Positions 29,165 through 37,864 of a DNA stretch of 64,000 nucleotides are shown here, one piece after another. The stretch comes from Knoellia aerolata DSM 18566 (GTDB lineage: Bacteria; Actinomycetota; Actinomycetes; Actinomycetales; Dermatophilaceae), in the NCBI RefSeq assembly GCF_000768695.1, contig NZ_AVPL01000008.1, positions 1 through 64,000 of the forward strand, given 5' to 3'. The notes under the pieces were generated by a model that worked only from the letters and a program-made list of their open reading frames with translations, had not been told where the DNA came from and did not search any database. Both the position numbers and the translations under genes were made by a program. Positions within the stretch are counted from its first letter, which is position 1; every line of letters starts with the position of its first letter.

Positions 29165-29974
29165 ATGACCTTCGCCGACGCGGACGCGCCGCCGCCCCCG
29201 TGGGCGGCGGCGCGACCTGACCTGCCGCCCCCGCCCCACCCCCCGCCCCCGTCGGCGAGCCCGGGCTTCGAGCCCGTGGGCAGCGAGCCGCTGGGGTACG
29301 GGTCGACCCGGCCCGGGACCGGCTCCTCGTCGTCGACGCCCGGCCGGTCGTCCACGTCACCGTCGACACGACGGGGGCAGCGGCGCGGGCAGGGACGAGG
29401 GGAGGGCCGAACGGGCCGAGACGGCGGGTCCCGACGCGGCCGTGCTGCACCGGCACCTCCGCCGCCGGACGCCGAGTCGACCGGCACCGAACCGGACGCG
29501 CACGACGTGGCGCGCCAGATCGTCCTGCGCCAGCTGACGAACTCGCCCAAGTCACGCGCCCAGCTCGAACAGGCGCTGGCACGACGCGAGTGCGACCCCG
29601 ACGTCGCCTCCGCGGTCCTCGACCGCATGGAGGACGTCGGGCTGGTCGACGACGAGGCGTACGCGGGCATGCTCGTGCGATCGCAGCAGGCCGGTCGCGG
29701 GCTCGCCCGGCGCGCCCTGGCGCAGACGCTGCGCCAGAAGGGGGTGTCCGACGAGGTGGCAGAGGCCGTGCTCGAGGACGTCGACCCCGCGGACGAGGAG
29801 GAGCGCGCCCGGGCGCTCGTCGAGAAGCGCCTGCGCCGCCTGCACGGCCTCGACGCCACCGTGCAGACCCGGCGGCTCGCGGGCATGCTCGCCCGCAAGG
29901 GCTACCCCTCCGACGTCTCGATGCGCGTCATCCGTGAGGCGATCGCGGGGACGGCGGAGCACCAGCGGGACTGA
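29165..29974 (+). CDS. recX: RecX regulatory protein with long proline/glycine/arginine-rich extension
   Basis: Inhibitor of RecA filaments. The RecX domain lies at about 110-265, with three-helix repeats (ARQIVLRQLTNSPKSRAQLEQAL, then MEDVGLVDDEAYA, then RALAQTLRQKGVS). The first 110 residues are an unusual low-complexity extension: Pro runs (PPPPHPPPPS) and then a basic Gly/Arg/Ser stretch (RRGQRRGQGRGEGR), likely disordered and nucleic-acid binding. The ATG at 29165 is the natural start, but initiation further inside the frame cannot be excluded. A strong terminator follows 84 bp downstream. Confidence 0.88.
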   Translation: MTFADADAPPPPWAAARPDLPPPPHPPPPSASPGFEPVGSEPLGYGSTRPGTGSSSSTPGRSSTSPSTRRGQRRGQGRGEGRTGRDGGSRRGRAAPAPPPPDAESTGTEPDAHDVARQIVLRQLTNSPKSRAQLEQALARRECDPDVASAVLDRMEDVGLVDDEAYAGMLVRSQQAGRGLARRALAQTLRQKGVSDEVAEAVLEDVDPADEEERARALVEKRLRRLHGLDATVQTRRLAGMLARKGYPSDVSMRVIREAIAGTAEHQRD

Positions 29975-30058
29975 CGTCGGGCCCGAGGGGCCGGACCTGC
30001 CCTGACGTGGGCCGGCCGCGGGAGGGTCCGGGGGGCGTTGGCCTCACCCGGACGCCAC

Positions 30059-30090
30059 GAAGGGCGAGGACCGTGTGGTCCTCGCCCTTC
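30059..30090. terminator. Bidirectional terminator between recX and the YceI gene
   Basis: Perfect 14-bp stem GAAGGGCGAGGACC with loop GTGT. It lies between two convergent genes and can serve both. Confidence 0.9.
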
Positions 30091-30105
30091 GCTCCCTCGG
30101 GTCGG

Positions 30106-30738
30106 TCAGACCTGGGACGGGACCTGAGCGATCGCCGAGATGTCGAACTCCAGCTTGACCTTCTCGCTGACCAGGACGCCGCCGGTCTCGAGGGCCGCGT
30201 TGAAGTTGAGGTTCCAGTCGGTGCGGTCGATGGTCGTCGAGCCCTCGAAGCCGATCCGGGTGTTGCCGTACGGGTCCTTGGCGGACCCGGTCTCCTCGAA
30301 GTCGATGGTGACGGGCTTGGTGACGCCGTTGATCGTCAGGTCACCGGTGATGGCCCACTCGGAGCCGTCGCGGGCCACGTCGGTGGAGACGAAGGTCAGC
30401 GTCGGGTGGTTCTCGATGTCGAAGAAGTCGGGGGTCTTGAGGTGACCGTCACGCTGCTCGCTGCCCGTGGTGACGGACGCGGCCTGGATGGTGACGTCGA
30501 CCTTGGAGTTGGCCGGGGTGGCGGTGTCGACGTGGGCGGTGCCCTCGAACTCGTCGAAGTTGCCGCGGACCTTGGTGACCATGGCGTGGCGGGCGGAGAA
30601 GCCCAGACGCGAGTGGCTCGGGTCGAGGACGTAGTCGCCGGAGATGTCGGAGACGAAGCTCGACGACGCCTCGGTGGCGGCGGGCGCCGACGTCGGGGCG
30701 GGGGTGGTGGTCTTGGCGGTGCGGGTGAACAGTCCCAT
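30106..30738 (-). CDS. YceI family protein
   Basis: YceI-like lipocalin-fold protein of 210 residues; family members bind isoprenoid-type lipids. The domain (about 35-205) shows YVLDPSHSRLGFSARHAMVTKVRG, NHPTLTF and the paired strands ITGDLTINGVTKPVTIDFE. The first 30 residues are Thr/Ala/Pro-rich without a hydrophobic core, so it is probably cytoplasmic, unlike E. coli YceI. A GAAGGA ribosome site precedes the ATG. Two palindromes lie upstream and suggest MarR-type control. Confidence 0.92.
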   Translation of the reverse strand: MGLFTRTAKTTTPAPTSAPAATEASSSFVSDISGDYVLDPSHSRLGFSARHAMVTKVRGNFDEFEGTAHVDTATPANSKVDVTIQAASVTTGSEQRDGHLKTPDFFDIENHPTLTFVSTDVARDGSEWAITGDLTINGVTKPVTIDFEETGSAKDPYGNTRIGFEGSTTIDRTDWNLNFNAALETGGVLVSEKVKLEFDISAIAQVPSQV

Positions 30739-30761
30739 GATCAGTCCTTCGGTGGTAGTGG

Positions 30762-30808
30762 TTGAACCTTCAATCGATAGTCTGCACGACTTTGGTTGTC
30801 ATGTCAAC
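30762..30808. promoter_or_regulatory. Paired palindromic operators upstream of the YceI gene
   Basis: TTGAA-CC-TTCAA (30762-30773) is a perfect 5+5 palindrome; GTTG-TCATGT-CAAC (30795-30808) is a second palindrome 22 bp further. Both are AT-rich in a GC-rich background. This pattern is typical of MarR-family operators, but no MarR gene is in the window. Confidence 0.65.
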
Positions 30809-30932
30809 TATTGGACGAGGGGGCGGTGGGGGTGGGCACCTCGACGTCGGCGACGAGCCCTCGGACGGGGTCTGGTGCGGGTCGCCGCGGCGGGGGAGGC
30901 TGGGACCTCCGCACCCCGAAGGGAGGCCCTGG

Positions 30933-31916
30933 ATGAGCGCTGGCACGCGTCACGGTTCCGACCCGGTCCCGGCAGGATCCGCCTCGTCCGGGGGTTCGTC
31001 GCAGACCGGTTTCCGGTGGGTCACCGACGGGGGCCTGGAGACGGACCTCATCTTCCGTCACGGGGTGGACCTGCCGTTGTTCGCCGCCCACCCGCTGCTG
31101 TCGGACCCGCACGGCCGGTCCCTGCTCACCTCCCACTACTCCGGCTTCGCCGAGGTGGCATGTGCCGCCGGTGCCGGGCTCCTCCTCGAGACGCCGACGT
31201 GGCGGGCCAGTCCGGACTGGGTGGCGGCCCTCGGCGGCTCGCTCGCCGACGTCCTCCAGGTCAACTTCGAGAGCATCGTCTTCCTCGCCGGTCTGGCGGA
31301 GAACCTCGGGGCGTCGGGACACCTCACCCGCTCGCGGACCAGGGTCGTGGGCGTCATCGGTCCGCGCGGTGACGGCGACATCCGCAGCGCGACCGGCTCC
31401 GCCGACGAGTTCGCCGCGTACCACTCCTTCCAGGTCGGCGCCTTCGCCGAAGCGGGAGCCGAGCGGGTCACCGCCTACACGCTCACGAGCGTCTCCGAGG
31501 CGGTGGGCGTGGTCCAGGCCGCCCGCGACCACGACCTCGAGGTCGCGATCTCGTTCACGGTGGAGACCGACGGGCGACTGCCCGACGGGACGCCGCTCGA
31601 CGCGGCGGTCGAGTCCTTGTGGAGCCAGGCGCCGCCCGACGGCCTGCTCGTCAACTGCGCGCATCCGGCCCACGTCGCCGCCGCGCTCGACGAGGGTGAC
31701 TCCTGGGCCGAGCGGGTCACCGGACTGCGGGTCAACGCCTCACGGCAGTCGCACGCCCAGCTCGACGCGGCCGAGGAGCTGGACGAGGGCGACCTCACCG
31801 ACCTCGTGGCGGAACACCGGCGGCTGGAGGACCGGCTTCCCCGGCTGGAGATCGTGGGCGGGTGCTGCGGCACCGACGTCCGCCACGTCGCGGCCCTGTG
31901 GGGGGTCACCCCGTGA
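30933..31916 (+). CDS. mmuM: Homocysteine S-methyltransferase family protein
   Basis: Methylates homocysteine to methionine, usually with S-methylmethionine or SAM as donor. The 327-residue TIM barrel carries the three zinc cysteines: one in VNCAHP (near 242) and the GGCCGTD pair (near 310-312). The N-terminal VTDGGLETDLIFRHG segment fits the family and the absence of cobalamin domains separates it from MetH. The first 30 residues are Gly/Ser/Pro-rich. A GAAGGGAGG ribosome site precedes the ATG at 30933. The gene stands alone. Confidence 0.88.
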   Translation: MSAGTRHGSDPVPAGSASSGGSSQTGFRWVTDGGLETDLIFRHGVDLPLFAAHPLLSDPHGRSLLTSHYSGFAEVACAAGAGLLLETPTWRASPDWVAALGGSLADVLQVNFESIVFLAGLAENLGASGHLTRSRTRVVGVIGPRGDGDIRSATGSADEFAAYHSFQVGAFAEAGAERVTAYTLTSVSEAVGVVQAARDHDLEVAISFTVETDGRLPDGTPLDAAVESLWSQAPPDGLLVNCAHPAHVAAALDEGDSWAERVTGLRVNASRQSHAQLDAAEELDEGDLTDLVAEHRRLEDRLPRLEIVGGCCGTDVRHVAALWGVTP

Positions 31917-32018
31917 TCGACCGACGGCGACCCCGCGGGGCGCCGAGGACCCACGCGCGCCCGGCCGCGTAGCGTCGGTCCTCGTGACGCACGAGCCCCT
32001 GCCCCGGTCCACCTCCGG

Positions 32019-32753
32019 ATGAGATCCCGAGCGGCGCGGGTGGCTCGGCTCGCCGGCGCGGACCGCACGGCCCGCCGCAACGCCTGGCTGGCCGCGGTCC
32101 TGGCCCTGGTCGCGGGAACGCTCAACTCCGTGGGCTTCGTCGCCGTCTCGGTCTACACGTCGCACATGACCGGCATCACCGCCTCGATCGCCGACCAGCT
32201 CGTGCGGGGTTCTCTCGGGCTCGTCGTCATCGGGGTCGAGGCCCTCGCCTCCTTCGTCCTCGGGGCGATGACCTGTGCCCTGGTCTTCAACTGGGGTCGC
32301 CGTCGGGGGCTCCGGGGCAAGTTCGCGAACGTCCTGCTGCTCGAGGCCGTGCTCGTCCTCGCGTTCGGAGGGCTCGCCGACCAGCTCGTCTGGGAGCACC
32401 GTGGTCATGTCTTCGTCGTCGTCCTCTGCTTCACCATGGGTCTGCAGAACGCGACGATCACCAAGGTCTCCGACGCCCAGATCCGCACCACCCACGTGAC
32501 CGGCATGGTCACCGACATCGGGATCGAGCTCGGCAAGCACCTCTACCGCAGCCGCATGCCCGGTGAGCCGCCCGTGCGTGCCGACCTGCGCAAGCTCGGC
32601 ATGCTGGCCGGGCTCGTCACCCTCTTCCTCCTCGGAGGCGTGCTCGGTGCCGCGGGCTACCTCACCCTCGGCTTCCAGGTCCTCATCGTTCCGGCCCTCG
32701 TGCTCTTCGCTGTGGCCGTCCCGCCGGTGCTCACCGACCTGCGGCGTCGGTGA
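32019..32753 (+). CDS. YoaK family (DUF1275) membrane protein
   Basis: Membrane protein of 244 residues in the DUF1275/YoaK family; function unknown. It shows six or so membrane segments with the characteristic [18 protein letters not shown] and [13 protein letters not shown] plus [12 protein letters not shown] stretches. The N-terminal 20 residues are basic. miaB starts 22 bp after its stop but has its own -10 box near the YoaK stop, so the two are probably expressed separately. Confidence 0.88.
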   Translation: MRSRAARVARLAGADRTARRNAWLAAVLALVAGTLNSVGFVAVSVYTSHMTGITASIADQLVRGSLGLVVIGVEALASFVLGAMTCALVFNWGRRRGLRGKFANVLLLEAVLVLAFGGLADQLVWEHRGHVFVVVLCFTMGLQNATITKVSDAQIRTTHVTGMVTDIGIELGKHLYRSRMPGEPPVRADLRKLGMLAGLVTLFLLGGVLGAAGYLTLGFQVLIVPALVLFAVAVPPVLTDLRRR

Positions 32754-32760
32754 GGCCCCG

Positions 32761-32766
32761 TACCCT
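32761..32766 (+). promoter_or_regulatory. -10 box (TACCCT) of miaB
   Basis: TACCCT lies 9 bp before the ATG at 32776. Confidence 0.45.
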
Positions 32767-32775
32767 GTGAGGGCG

Positions 32776-34293
32776 ATGACTGACCTCAAGACCTACGACG
32801 TGCGCACGCACGGCTGCCAGATGAACGTCCACGACTCCGAGCGCCTCGCCGGCCTCCTCGAGACCGCGGGCTACGTCGACCTGGCCAGTGTCCCCGCGCC
32901 CGAGCGCCCCGACACGGCCGACGTCGTCGTCTTCAACACCTGCGCCGTGCGCGAGAACGCCGACAACAAGCTCTACGGCAACCTCGGGCAGCTGCGCCCG
33001 GCCAAGACGAGCAACCCCGACATGCAGATCGCGGTCGGTGGCTGCCTGGCCCAGAAGGACCGCGCGACCATCGTCACGAAGGCGCCGTGGGTCGACGTCG
33101 TCTTCGGCACCCACAACATCGGCAGCCTGCCGGCCCTGCTGGACCGCGCCCGCCACAACAAGCGCGCCGAGGTCGAGATCCTCGAGTCCCTCGAGACCTT
33201 CCCCTCGACCCTCCCGACGCGCCGCGACTCCGCGTACGCCGCGTGGGTGTCCATCTCCGTCGGCTGCAACAACACCTGCACGTTCTGCATCGTCCCCAGC
33301 CTGCGCGGCAAGGAGACCGACCGCCGCCCGGGTGACGTCCTCGCCGAGATCCGGGCGCTCGTCGAGCAGGGCGTCGTCGAGGTCACCCTGCTCGGCCAGA
33401 ACGTCAACACCTACGGCGTCGAGTTCGGCGACCGCCTGGCGTTCGGCAAGCTGCTGCGGGCCTGCGGCGAGATCGAGGGCCTCGAGCGGGTCCGGTTCAC
33501 CAGCCCGCACCCGGCGGCCTTCACCGACGACGTCATCACGGCCATGGCGCAGACCCACAACGTGGCACCGAGCCTGCACATGCCCCTGCAGTCGGGCTCG
33601 GACCGCGTCCTCAAGGCCATGCGCCGCTCGTACCGCAGCGACCGGTTCCTCGGGATCATCGACCGGGTTCGCGACCAGATCCCGGACGCGGCGATCACGA
33701 CCGACATCATCGTCGGCTTCCCCGGGGAGACCGAGGAGGACTTCGCCCAGACGCTGCGCGTCGTCGAGCAGTCGCGCTTCGCCAGCGCGTTCACCTTCCA
33801 GTACTCCATCCGTGCCGGCACGCCCGCGGCGACGATGGCCGACCAGGTGCCGAAGGCCGTCGTGCAGGAGCGGTTCGAGCGGCTCGTCGCCCTCCAGGAC
33901 GAGGTGTCGTGGTCCGAGAACCGCGCCATCGAGGGCAGCACCGTCGAGGTGCTCGTTGCTCCCTCCGAGGGCCGCAAGGACCGCGAGACCGCCCGGATGA
34001 GCGGGCGTGCCCGCGACAACCGGCTCGTGCACTTCGCCGTGCCCGAGGGCGGCGAGGTCGCCCGCCCCGGCGACGTCGTCAGCGTCGACGTGACCTACGG
34101 GGCGCCCCACCACCTCGTCGCCGACGGCGCCCTCCACGGCGGGACCTACGCCGTGCGCCGCACCCCGGGCGGCGACGCCTGGGCGGGCCTCCAGGACGCC
34201 CCCGTCCCGGGCAAGCCCGCGGTCAGCCTCGGGATGCCCTCGATCGGCCGACCGGTGGCCTCGCCCCCCGCGCCGCCGGCCTGCGGGACCTGA
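32776..34293 (+). CDS. miaB: tRNA-2-methylthio-N6-dimethylallyladenosine synthase MiaB
   Basis: Radical-SAM methylthiotransferase that acts on A37 of tRNAs after MiaA prenylation. The 505-residue protein has the N-terminal THGCQMN (Cys14), [18 protein letters not shown], the radical-SAM cluster motif CNNTCTFC (Cys164, Cys168, Cys171) and a C-terminal TRAM domain. The GCQMN and CAVRE signatures distinguish it from the RimO at 14.4 kb. The 40-residue C-terminal extension is Pro/Gly-rich. miaA, whose product provides its substrate, is 1.1 kb downstream. Confidence 0.96.
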   Translation: MTDLKTYDVRTHGCQMNVHDSERLAGLLETAGYVDLASVPAPERPDTADVVVFNTCAVRENADNKLYGNLGQLRPAKTSNPDMQIAVGGCLAQKDRATIVTKAPWVDVVFGTHNIGSLPALLDRARHNKRAEVEILESLETFPSTLPTRRDSAYAAWVSISVGCNNTCTFCIVPSLRGKETDRRPGDVLAEIRALVEQGVVEVTLLGQNVNTYGVEFGDRLAFGKLLRACGEIEGLERVRFTSPHPAAFTDDVITAMAQTHNVAPSLHMPLQSGSDRVLKAMRRSYRSDRFLGIIDRVRDQIPDAAITTDIIVGFPGETEEDFAQTLRVVEQSRFASAFTFQYSIRAGTPAATMADQVPKAVVQERFERLVALQDEVSWSENRAIEGSTVEVLVAPSEGRKDRETARMSGRARDNRLVHFAVPEGGEVARPGDVVSVDVTYGAPHHLVADGALHGGTYAVRRTPGGDAWAGLQDAPVPGKPAVSLGMPSIGRPVASPPAPPACGT

Positions 34294-34362
34294 GCCACCA
34301 GGCACCCGGCACCCGGCGCCATGGGCGGACCGGACCGGACGGCATACCCGCCCGCGACAGCA

Positions 34363-34394
34363 CGAGGCCCCGGACCGCCTGGTCCGGGGCCTCG
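34363..34394. terminator. Bidirectional terminator between miaB and the antitoxin-like gene
   Basis: Perfect 14-bp stem CGAGGCCCCGGACC with loop GCCT, between convergent genes. Confidence 0.9.
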
Positions 34395-34418
34395 CGTGTG
34401 TCGAGGAGATCGAGGGTG

Positions 34419-34634
34419 CTACTCGGCCGGGGGGTTCTCACCCTCGCCGGAGCCGATGCGCTCGTCCGCCGCAGCCTGTCCCTGATCGATGTGCTCGGAG
34501 AACCGACCGCCCGAGGCGCCGTCGGCGAGGTCGCCGCCGCGCTCCAGACCTTGGTCGCTGAATTCCTCGAGCTTGTCAGGGTTGTCCGCGGCCAGACTCT
34601 CCGCCTTCTCCTTGGCACTGTCAAAGAAACTCAA
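34419..34634 (-). CDS. Small acidic Rv0909/MT0933-like antitoxin-family protein
   Basis: Hydrophilic, acidic protein of 71 residues starting at TTG (34634): FFDSAKEKAESLAADNPDKL and SGGRFSEHIDQGQAAADERIG resemble the MT0933/Rv0909 antitoxin-like family (a domain of about 50 residues with F-D-K-A-K starts and GGKYS-like centres). A GAGGAG ribosome site sits 5 bp before the TTG, which decides this start. No partner toxin is adjacent; def is divergent. In many actinobacteria these small proteins are solitary and may instead be stress-related. Confidence 0.68.
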   Translation of the reverse strand: MSFFDSAKEKAESLAADNPDKLEEFSDQGLERGGDLADGASGGRFSEHIDQGQAAADERIGSGEGENPPAE

Positions 34635-34748
34635 GGGGGCTCCTCTCTCTGGGCAACAGGGGTCCGCTCCCGGGGGAGCGGTCCACCCACCATGGACCTG
34701 TTGACCCACCGGCGCAAGGGGAGGTCGTGGGACGGCCCGCGGATTTGC

Positions 34749-34754
34749 GACACT
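34749..34754 (+). promoter_or_regulatory. Possible -10 box (GACACT) of def
   Basis: GACACT ends 6 bp before the ATG at 34761; it lacks the first T of the consensus. Confidence 0.35.
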
Positions 34755-34760
34755 GGACCC

Positions 34761-35411
34761 ATGACGATCCGCCCCATCACCATCACCGGCGAGCCGGTGC
34801 TGCACCGCCGCGCCGAGCCGGTCGAGGTCATCGACGACGGCATTCGCGAGCTCGTGGCCGACATGTTCGAGACGATGGACGCCGCCCGTGGTGTCGGGCT
34901 GGCCGCTCCGCAGGTCGGCGTGGGGCTGCGGATCTTCACGTGGCAGATGGACAACCACGACGGCATCCCCGTTCGTGGCGTCGTCATCAACCCGTTCGTC
35001 TCGGCGGCCAAGCCGGTCGTCGGGGACCCCAGCCCGCAGGACGAGTCCGAGGGCTGCCTCTCCGTGCCCGGCGAGTCGTTCCCCCTGCGCCGGGGCGAGT
35101 CCGCCACGCTCACCGGGCTCGACCTCGACGGCAACGAGGTCTCGTACGCCGCGACCGGCTGGTTCGCGCGGATGTTCCAGCACGAGTACGACCACCTCAA
35201 CGGCTTCCTCTACGTCGACCGTCTCCAGGGCAAGTGGGCGCGCAAGGCGAAGAAGGCGGTCAAGGCGCAGGGGTGGGGCACGCCGGGCCTGACCTGGATG
35301 CCCGGCGTCGACCGTGACCCGTTCGGCCACGACGACGAGGACGAGTACGACGACGACGAGGTGATCGCCGAGGGCGGGCACGCCCGCTCCGAGGACGAAC
35401 TTGCCCGCTGA
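34761..35411 (+). CDS. def: Peptide deformylase
   Basis: Removes the formyl group from nascent proteins. The 216-residue metalloenzyme has all three motifs: GVGLAAPQVG, EGCLSVPG (metal Cys) and HEYDHLNG (two metal His and the catalytic Glu). The length slightly exceeds the usual 180-190 because of an acidic C-terminal tail (HDDEDEYDDDEV). The last 11 bp overlap the TTG start of miaA, an odd overlap that suggests coupling. Confidence 0.95.
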   Translation: MTIRPITITGEPVLHRRAEPVEVIDDGIRELVADMFETMDAARGVGLAAPQVGVGLRIFTWQMDNHDGIPVRGVVINPFVSAAKPVVGDPSPQDESEGCLSVPGESFPLRRGESATLTGLDLDGNEVSYAATGWFARMFQHEYDHLNGFLYVDRLQGKWARKAKKAVKAQGWGTPGLTWMPGVDRDPFGHDDEDEYDDDEVIAEGGHARSEDELAR

Positions 35412-36330
35412 CGGCCCGCTCGTCATCGCGGTCGTCGGGCCGACCGCCAGCGGCAAGTCCGAGCTGGCCCTTCGGCTGGCCGAGGCGGTCGGCGGCGAGG
35501 TGGTCGGCGCCGACGCCATGCAGCTCTACCGCGGCATGGACATCGGCACCGCGAAGCTTCCCCTGGCGCAGCGGCGCGGCGTCCCGCACCACCAGATCGA
35601 CGTCCTCGACGTCACCGACGAGGCGACGATCGCCGCGTACCAGGTGGCCGCCCGCAGGTCGGTCGCCGACGTCCGCGGTCGCGGCCTCCACCCCGTCGTG
35701 GCGGGGGGGTCCGGGCTCTACGTCCGAGCCGCCCTCGACCACCTCGAGATCCCGCCGACCGACCCGGAGGTGCGGGCGCGGCTCGAGGCCGAGGCGGAGG
35801 CGCAGGGTCCTGCGCCGCTGTTCGCCCTGTTGACGGAGCGTGATCCCGTTGCGGCAGGACGCATCGGGCCACACAACGTGCGCCGGGTGATCCGGGCGCT
35901 CGAGGTCGTCGAGATCACCGGACGGCCGTTCAGTGCGACGATGCCGGAACGGCGCCATCTGCTGCCCACCGCCGTGCTCGGACTGCGCCCGCCTCGTGAG
36001 CTGCTCGACCTCCGCATCGACAGCCGGGTCGAGCAGATGTGGCGGGAGGGCCTCGTCGACGAGGTGCGCTCGCTCGTCCCCCACGGCATCCGGCGCGGAC
36101 GCACGGCCTCCCGTGCACTCGGCTACGCCCAGGCGCTGGCGCAGCTCGACGGCACCATGACGCGGGACCGGGCGATCGCCGAGACGGCCCAGGCCACCCG
36201 GCGCTACGCGCGGCGCCAGGAGTCGTGGTTCCGTCCGGACCCGCGGATCCACTGGGTCGACCCCGGCGGCGCCGGCGCGCTCGACGACGCCGTGGCGTGG
36301 GTCGAGAAGGCGATCGCCGACAATGGCTGA
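35401..36330 (+). CDS. miaA: tRNA dimethylallyltransferase MiaA
   Basis: Adds the isopentenyl group to A37 of tRNAs reading UNN codons, the reaction preceding MiaB. The 309-residue protein shows the P-loop GPTASGKS near 14-21, GADAMQLYRGMDIGTAK, and the later GRTASRALGYAQ and RRYARRQESWFR motifs. Initiation is at TTG 35401: no ATG or GTG lies close, and starting here keeps the P-loop at its normal distance. The gene overlaps def by 11 bp and dapF by 8 bp. Confidence 0.95.
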   Translation: MPADGPLVIAVVGPTASGKSELALRLAEAVGGEVVGADAMQLYRGMDIGTAKLPLAQRRGVPHHQIDVLDVTDEATIAAYQVAARRSVADVRGRGLHPVVAGGSGLYVRAALDHLEIPPTDPEVRARLEAEAEAQGPAPLFALLTERDPVAAGRIGPHNVRRVIRALEVVEITGRPFSATMPERRHLLPTAVLGLRPPRELLDLRIDSRVEQMWREGLVDEVRSLVPHGIRRGRTASRALGYAQALAQLDGTMTRDRAIAETAQATRRYARRQESWFRPDPRIHWVDPGGAGALDDAVAWVEKAIADNG

Positions 36331-37204
36331 CATGACGACCTGGCGCTTCACCAAGGGGCACGGCACCGAGAACGACTTCGTCCTCGTGCCCGACCTCGAC
36401 GCGCGCCTCGACGTCGACGCCGAGATGGCCCGCAGCCTCGCCGACCGCCGCGCCGGGATCGGGGCGGACGGCGTCATCCGCGTCGTCCCCACGGCATCGG
36501 CCACTGAGGAGTCGGTGCGCGCCATGGCCGAGCGCGCCCCGTGGTTCATGGACTACCGCAACGCGGACGGGTCCGTCGCCGAGATGTGCGGCAACGGCAC
36601 CCGCGTCTTCGCTGCCTACCTGCGTCGTGAAGGCCTCGAGGGGGCGGACGAGTTCGAGATCGCCACCCGTGGGGGCATCAAGGGCATCCGCATCGAGGGC
36701 GAGATGATCGCGACGAACATGGGCAGGTGGCGCTTCCTCGACCCGGACCGCGCCGCGGCGGACGGCTTCGACTCCCTCGTCCACGTCGACGGGGGCGACG
36801 AGCCCTGGTCGGCGCTGTCGGTCGACCTGGGCAACCCGCACACGGTCGTGGCCCTGCCCGAGACGGTCGTGCTCGCCGACGTCGACCTGACCCGTGCGCC
36901 ACACGTGAAGCCCGATCCGTCGAACGGCACCAACGTCGAGCTCGTGCGGGTCCTCGGCGACGCCCACATCGCCATGCGCGTGCACGAACGAGGCGTGGGT
37001 GAGACCCGCTCGTGCGGTACCGGCGTCTGTGCGGCTGCCCTGGCGACCAGCTTCTGGGCCGGTGACGCCGAACCCACCCGCGACTGGACGGTCGACGTGC
37101 CGGGCGGCCGGCTGCGGGTGCGGGCGCTTCCCGGCCACCAGGTCGAGCTCGCCGGCCCTGCTGCCCTCATCGCCGACGGCACCGTGGACCTCTCCGCCCT
37201 CTGA
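36323..37204 (+). CDS. dapF: Diaminopimelate epimerase
   Basis: Converts LL- to meso-diaminopimelate for lysine and peptidoglycan. The 293-residue protein has both catalytic cysteines, Cys89 in EMCGNG and Cys231 in RSCGTGVC, at normal spacing, and the N-terminal KGHGTENDF. An in-frame ATG three codons in would be equally possible (MTTWRF). It overlaps miaA by 8 bp. miaB-miaA-dapF-hflX is a common actinobacterial order; def and the small antitoxin-like gene are inserted here. Confidence 0.96.
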   Translation: MADMTTWRFTKGHGTENDFVLVPDLDARLDVDAEMARSLADRRAGIGADGVIRVVPTASATEESVRAMAERAPWFMDYRNADGSVAEMCGNGTRVFAAYLRREGLEGADEFEIATRGGIKGIRIEGEMIATNMGRWRFLDPDRAAADGFDSLVHVDGGDEPWSALSVDLGNPHTVVALPETVVLADVDLTRAPHVKPDPSNGTNVELVRVLGDAHIAMRVHERGVGETRSCGTGVCAAALATSFWAGDAEPTRDWTVDVPGGRLRVRALPGHQVELAGPAALIADGTVDLSAL

Positions 37205-37213
37205 GCGGTCCCG

Positions 37214-37843
37214 CTACCGCGCCCCTGCGTCCACCCGGAGGACGCGGAAGCCCTTGGCGGACCCCTGGCGACCACACGGCATACCGAGCTCGGCCTCGAT
37301 CCAGCGTTGGAGGCTGTCGGACCCCAGGTTGCGCTGGACGACGAGGTAGGCCGACCCGCCGGGGGCGAGCCGGGGCAGCCACTCGCGCAGCAGGTCGTGC
37401 AGGGCCGCCTTGCCGATGCGGATCGGCGGGTTGGACCAGATGAGGTCGTATGCCGCGTCGCTCGGCACCGCGTCGGGGGTCACCGCGCGCACGTGGTCGA
37501 GGCCGAGGGCCTGCGCGTTGCGGGCGAGGAGGTCGACGCTGCGCTCGTTGACGTCGACCCCGAGGACGTCGGCGTGCTCGGACAGCAGGCCCAGGGTCAG
37601 GGCGATGGGCCCCCACCCGCAGCCGAGGTCGAGGAAGCGGCCGGAGGGTGGGGGGTCGGGGACCTCGTCGAAGAGGACGGCCGTCCCCTTGTCGACCCCG
37701 CCGGGGCTGAAGATGCCCGGGGCGACCTCGACCGTGACCGCGCGGCCCGCGAGGGTGACGTCGAGCGGCCGGCGCTCGTCCGGGCTGGCCGGGGACGCGG
37801 TGAAGTAGTGGTCCACCGAATCCGTTCGCCCCGAGCTGGTCAT
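37214..37843 (-). CDS. Class I SAM-dependent methyltransferase, RsmC/RlmG-like
   Basis: Methyltransferase small-domain protein of 209 residues, probably acting on guanine N2 of rRNA. The SAM pocket is FLDLGCGWGPIAL (near 72-84), the acidic second motif is DVLGVDVN, and the catalytic NPPIR motif (IWSNPPIRIG) is typical of RsmC-like enzymes. RsmC of E. coli has a duplicated N-terminal domain that is absent here. The ATG follows a TAGGGT -10 box by 7 bp. Convergent with dapF, divergent from hflX. Confidence 0.85.
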   Translation of the reverse strand: MTSSGRTDSVDHYFTASPASPDERRPLDVTLAGRAVTVEVAPGIFSPGGVDKGTAVLFDEVPDPPPSGRFLDLGCGWGPIALTLGLLSEHADVLGVDVNERSVDLLARNAQALGLDHVRAVTPDAVPSDAAYDLIWSNPPIRIGKAALHDLLREWLPRLAPGGSAYLVVQRNLGSDSLQRWIEAELGMPCGRQGSAKGFRVLRVDAGAR

Positions 37844-37850
37844 AGATGAG

Positions 37851-37856
37851 ACCCTA
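37851..37856 (-). promoter_or_regulatory. -10 box (TAGGGT) of the RsmC-like methyltransferase gene
   Basis: TAGGGT on the minus strand, 7 bp before the ATG at 37843. Only 21 bp separate the starts of this gene and hflX. Confidence 0.5.
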
Positions 37857-37864
37857 GACGGAAC

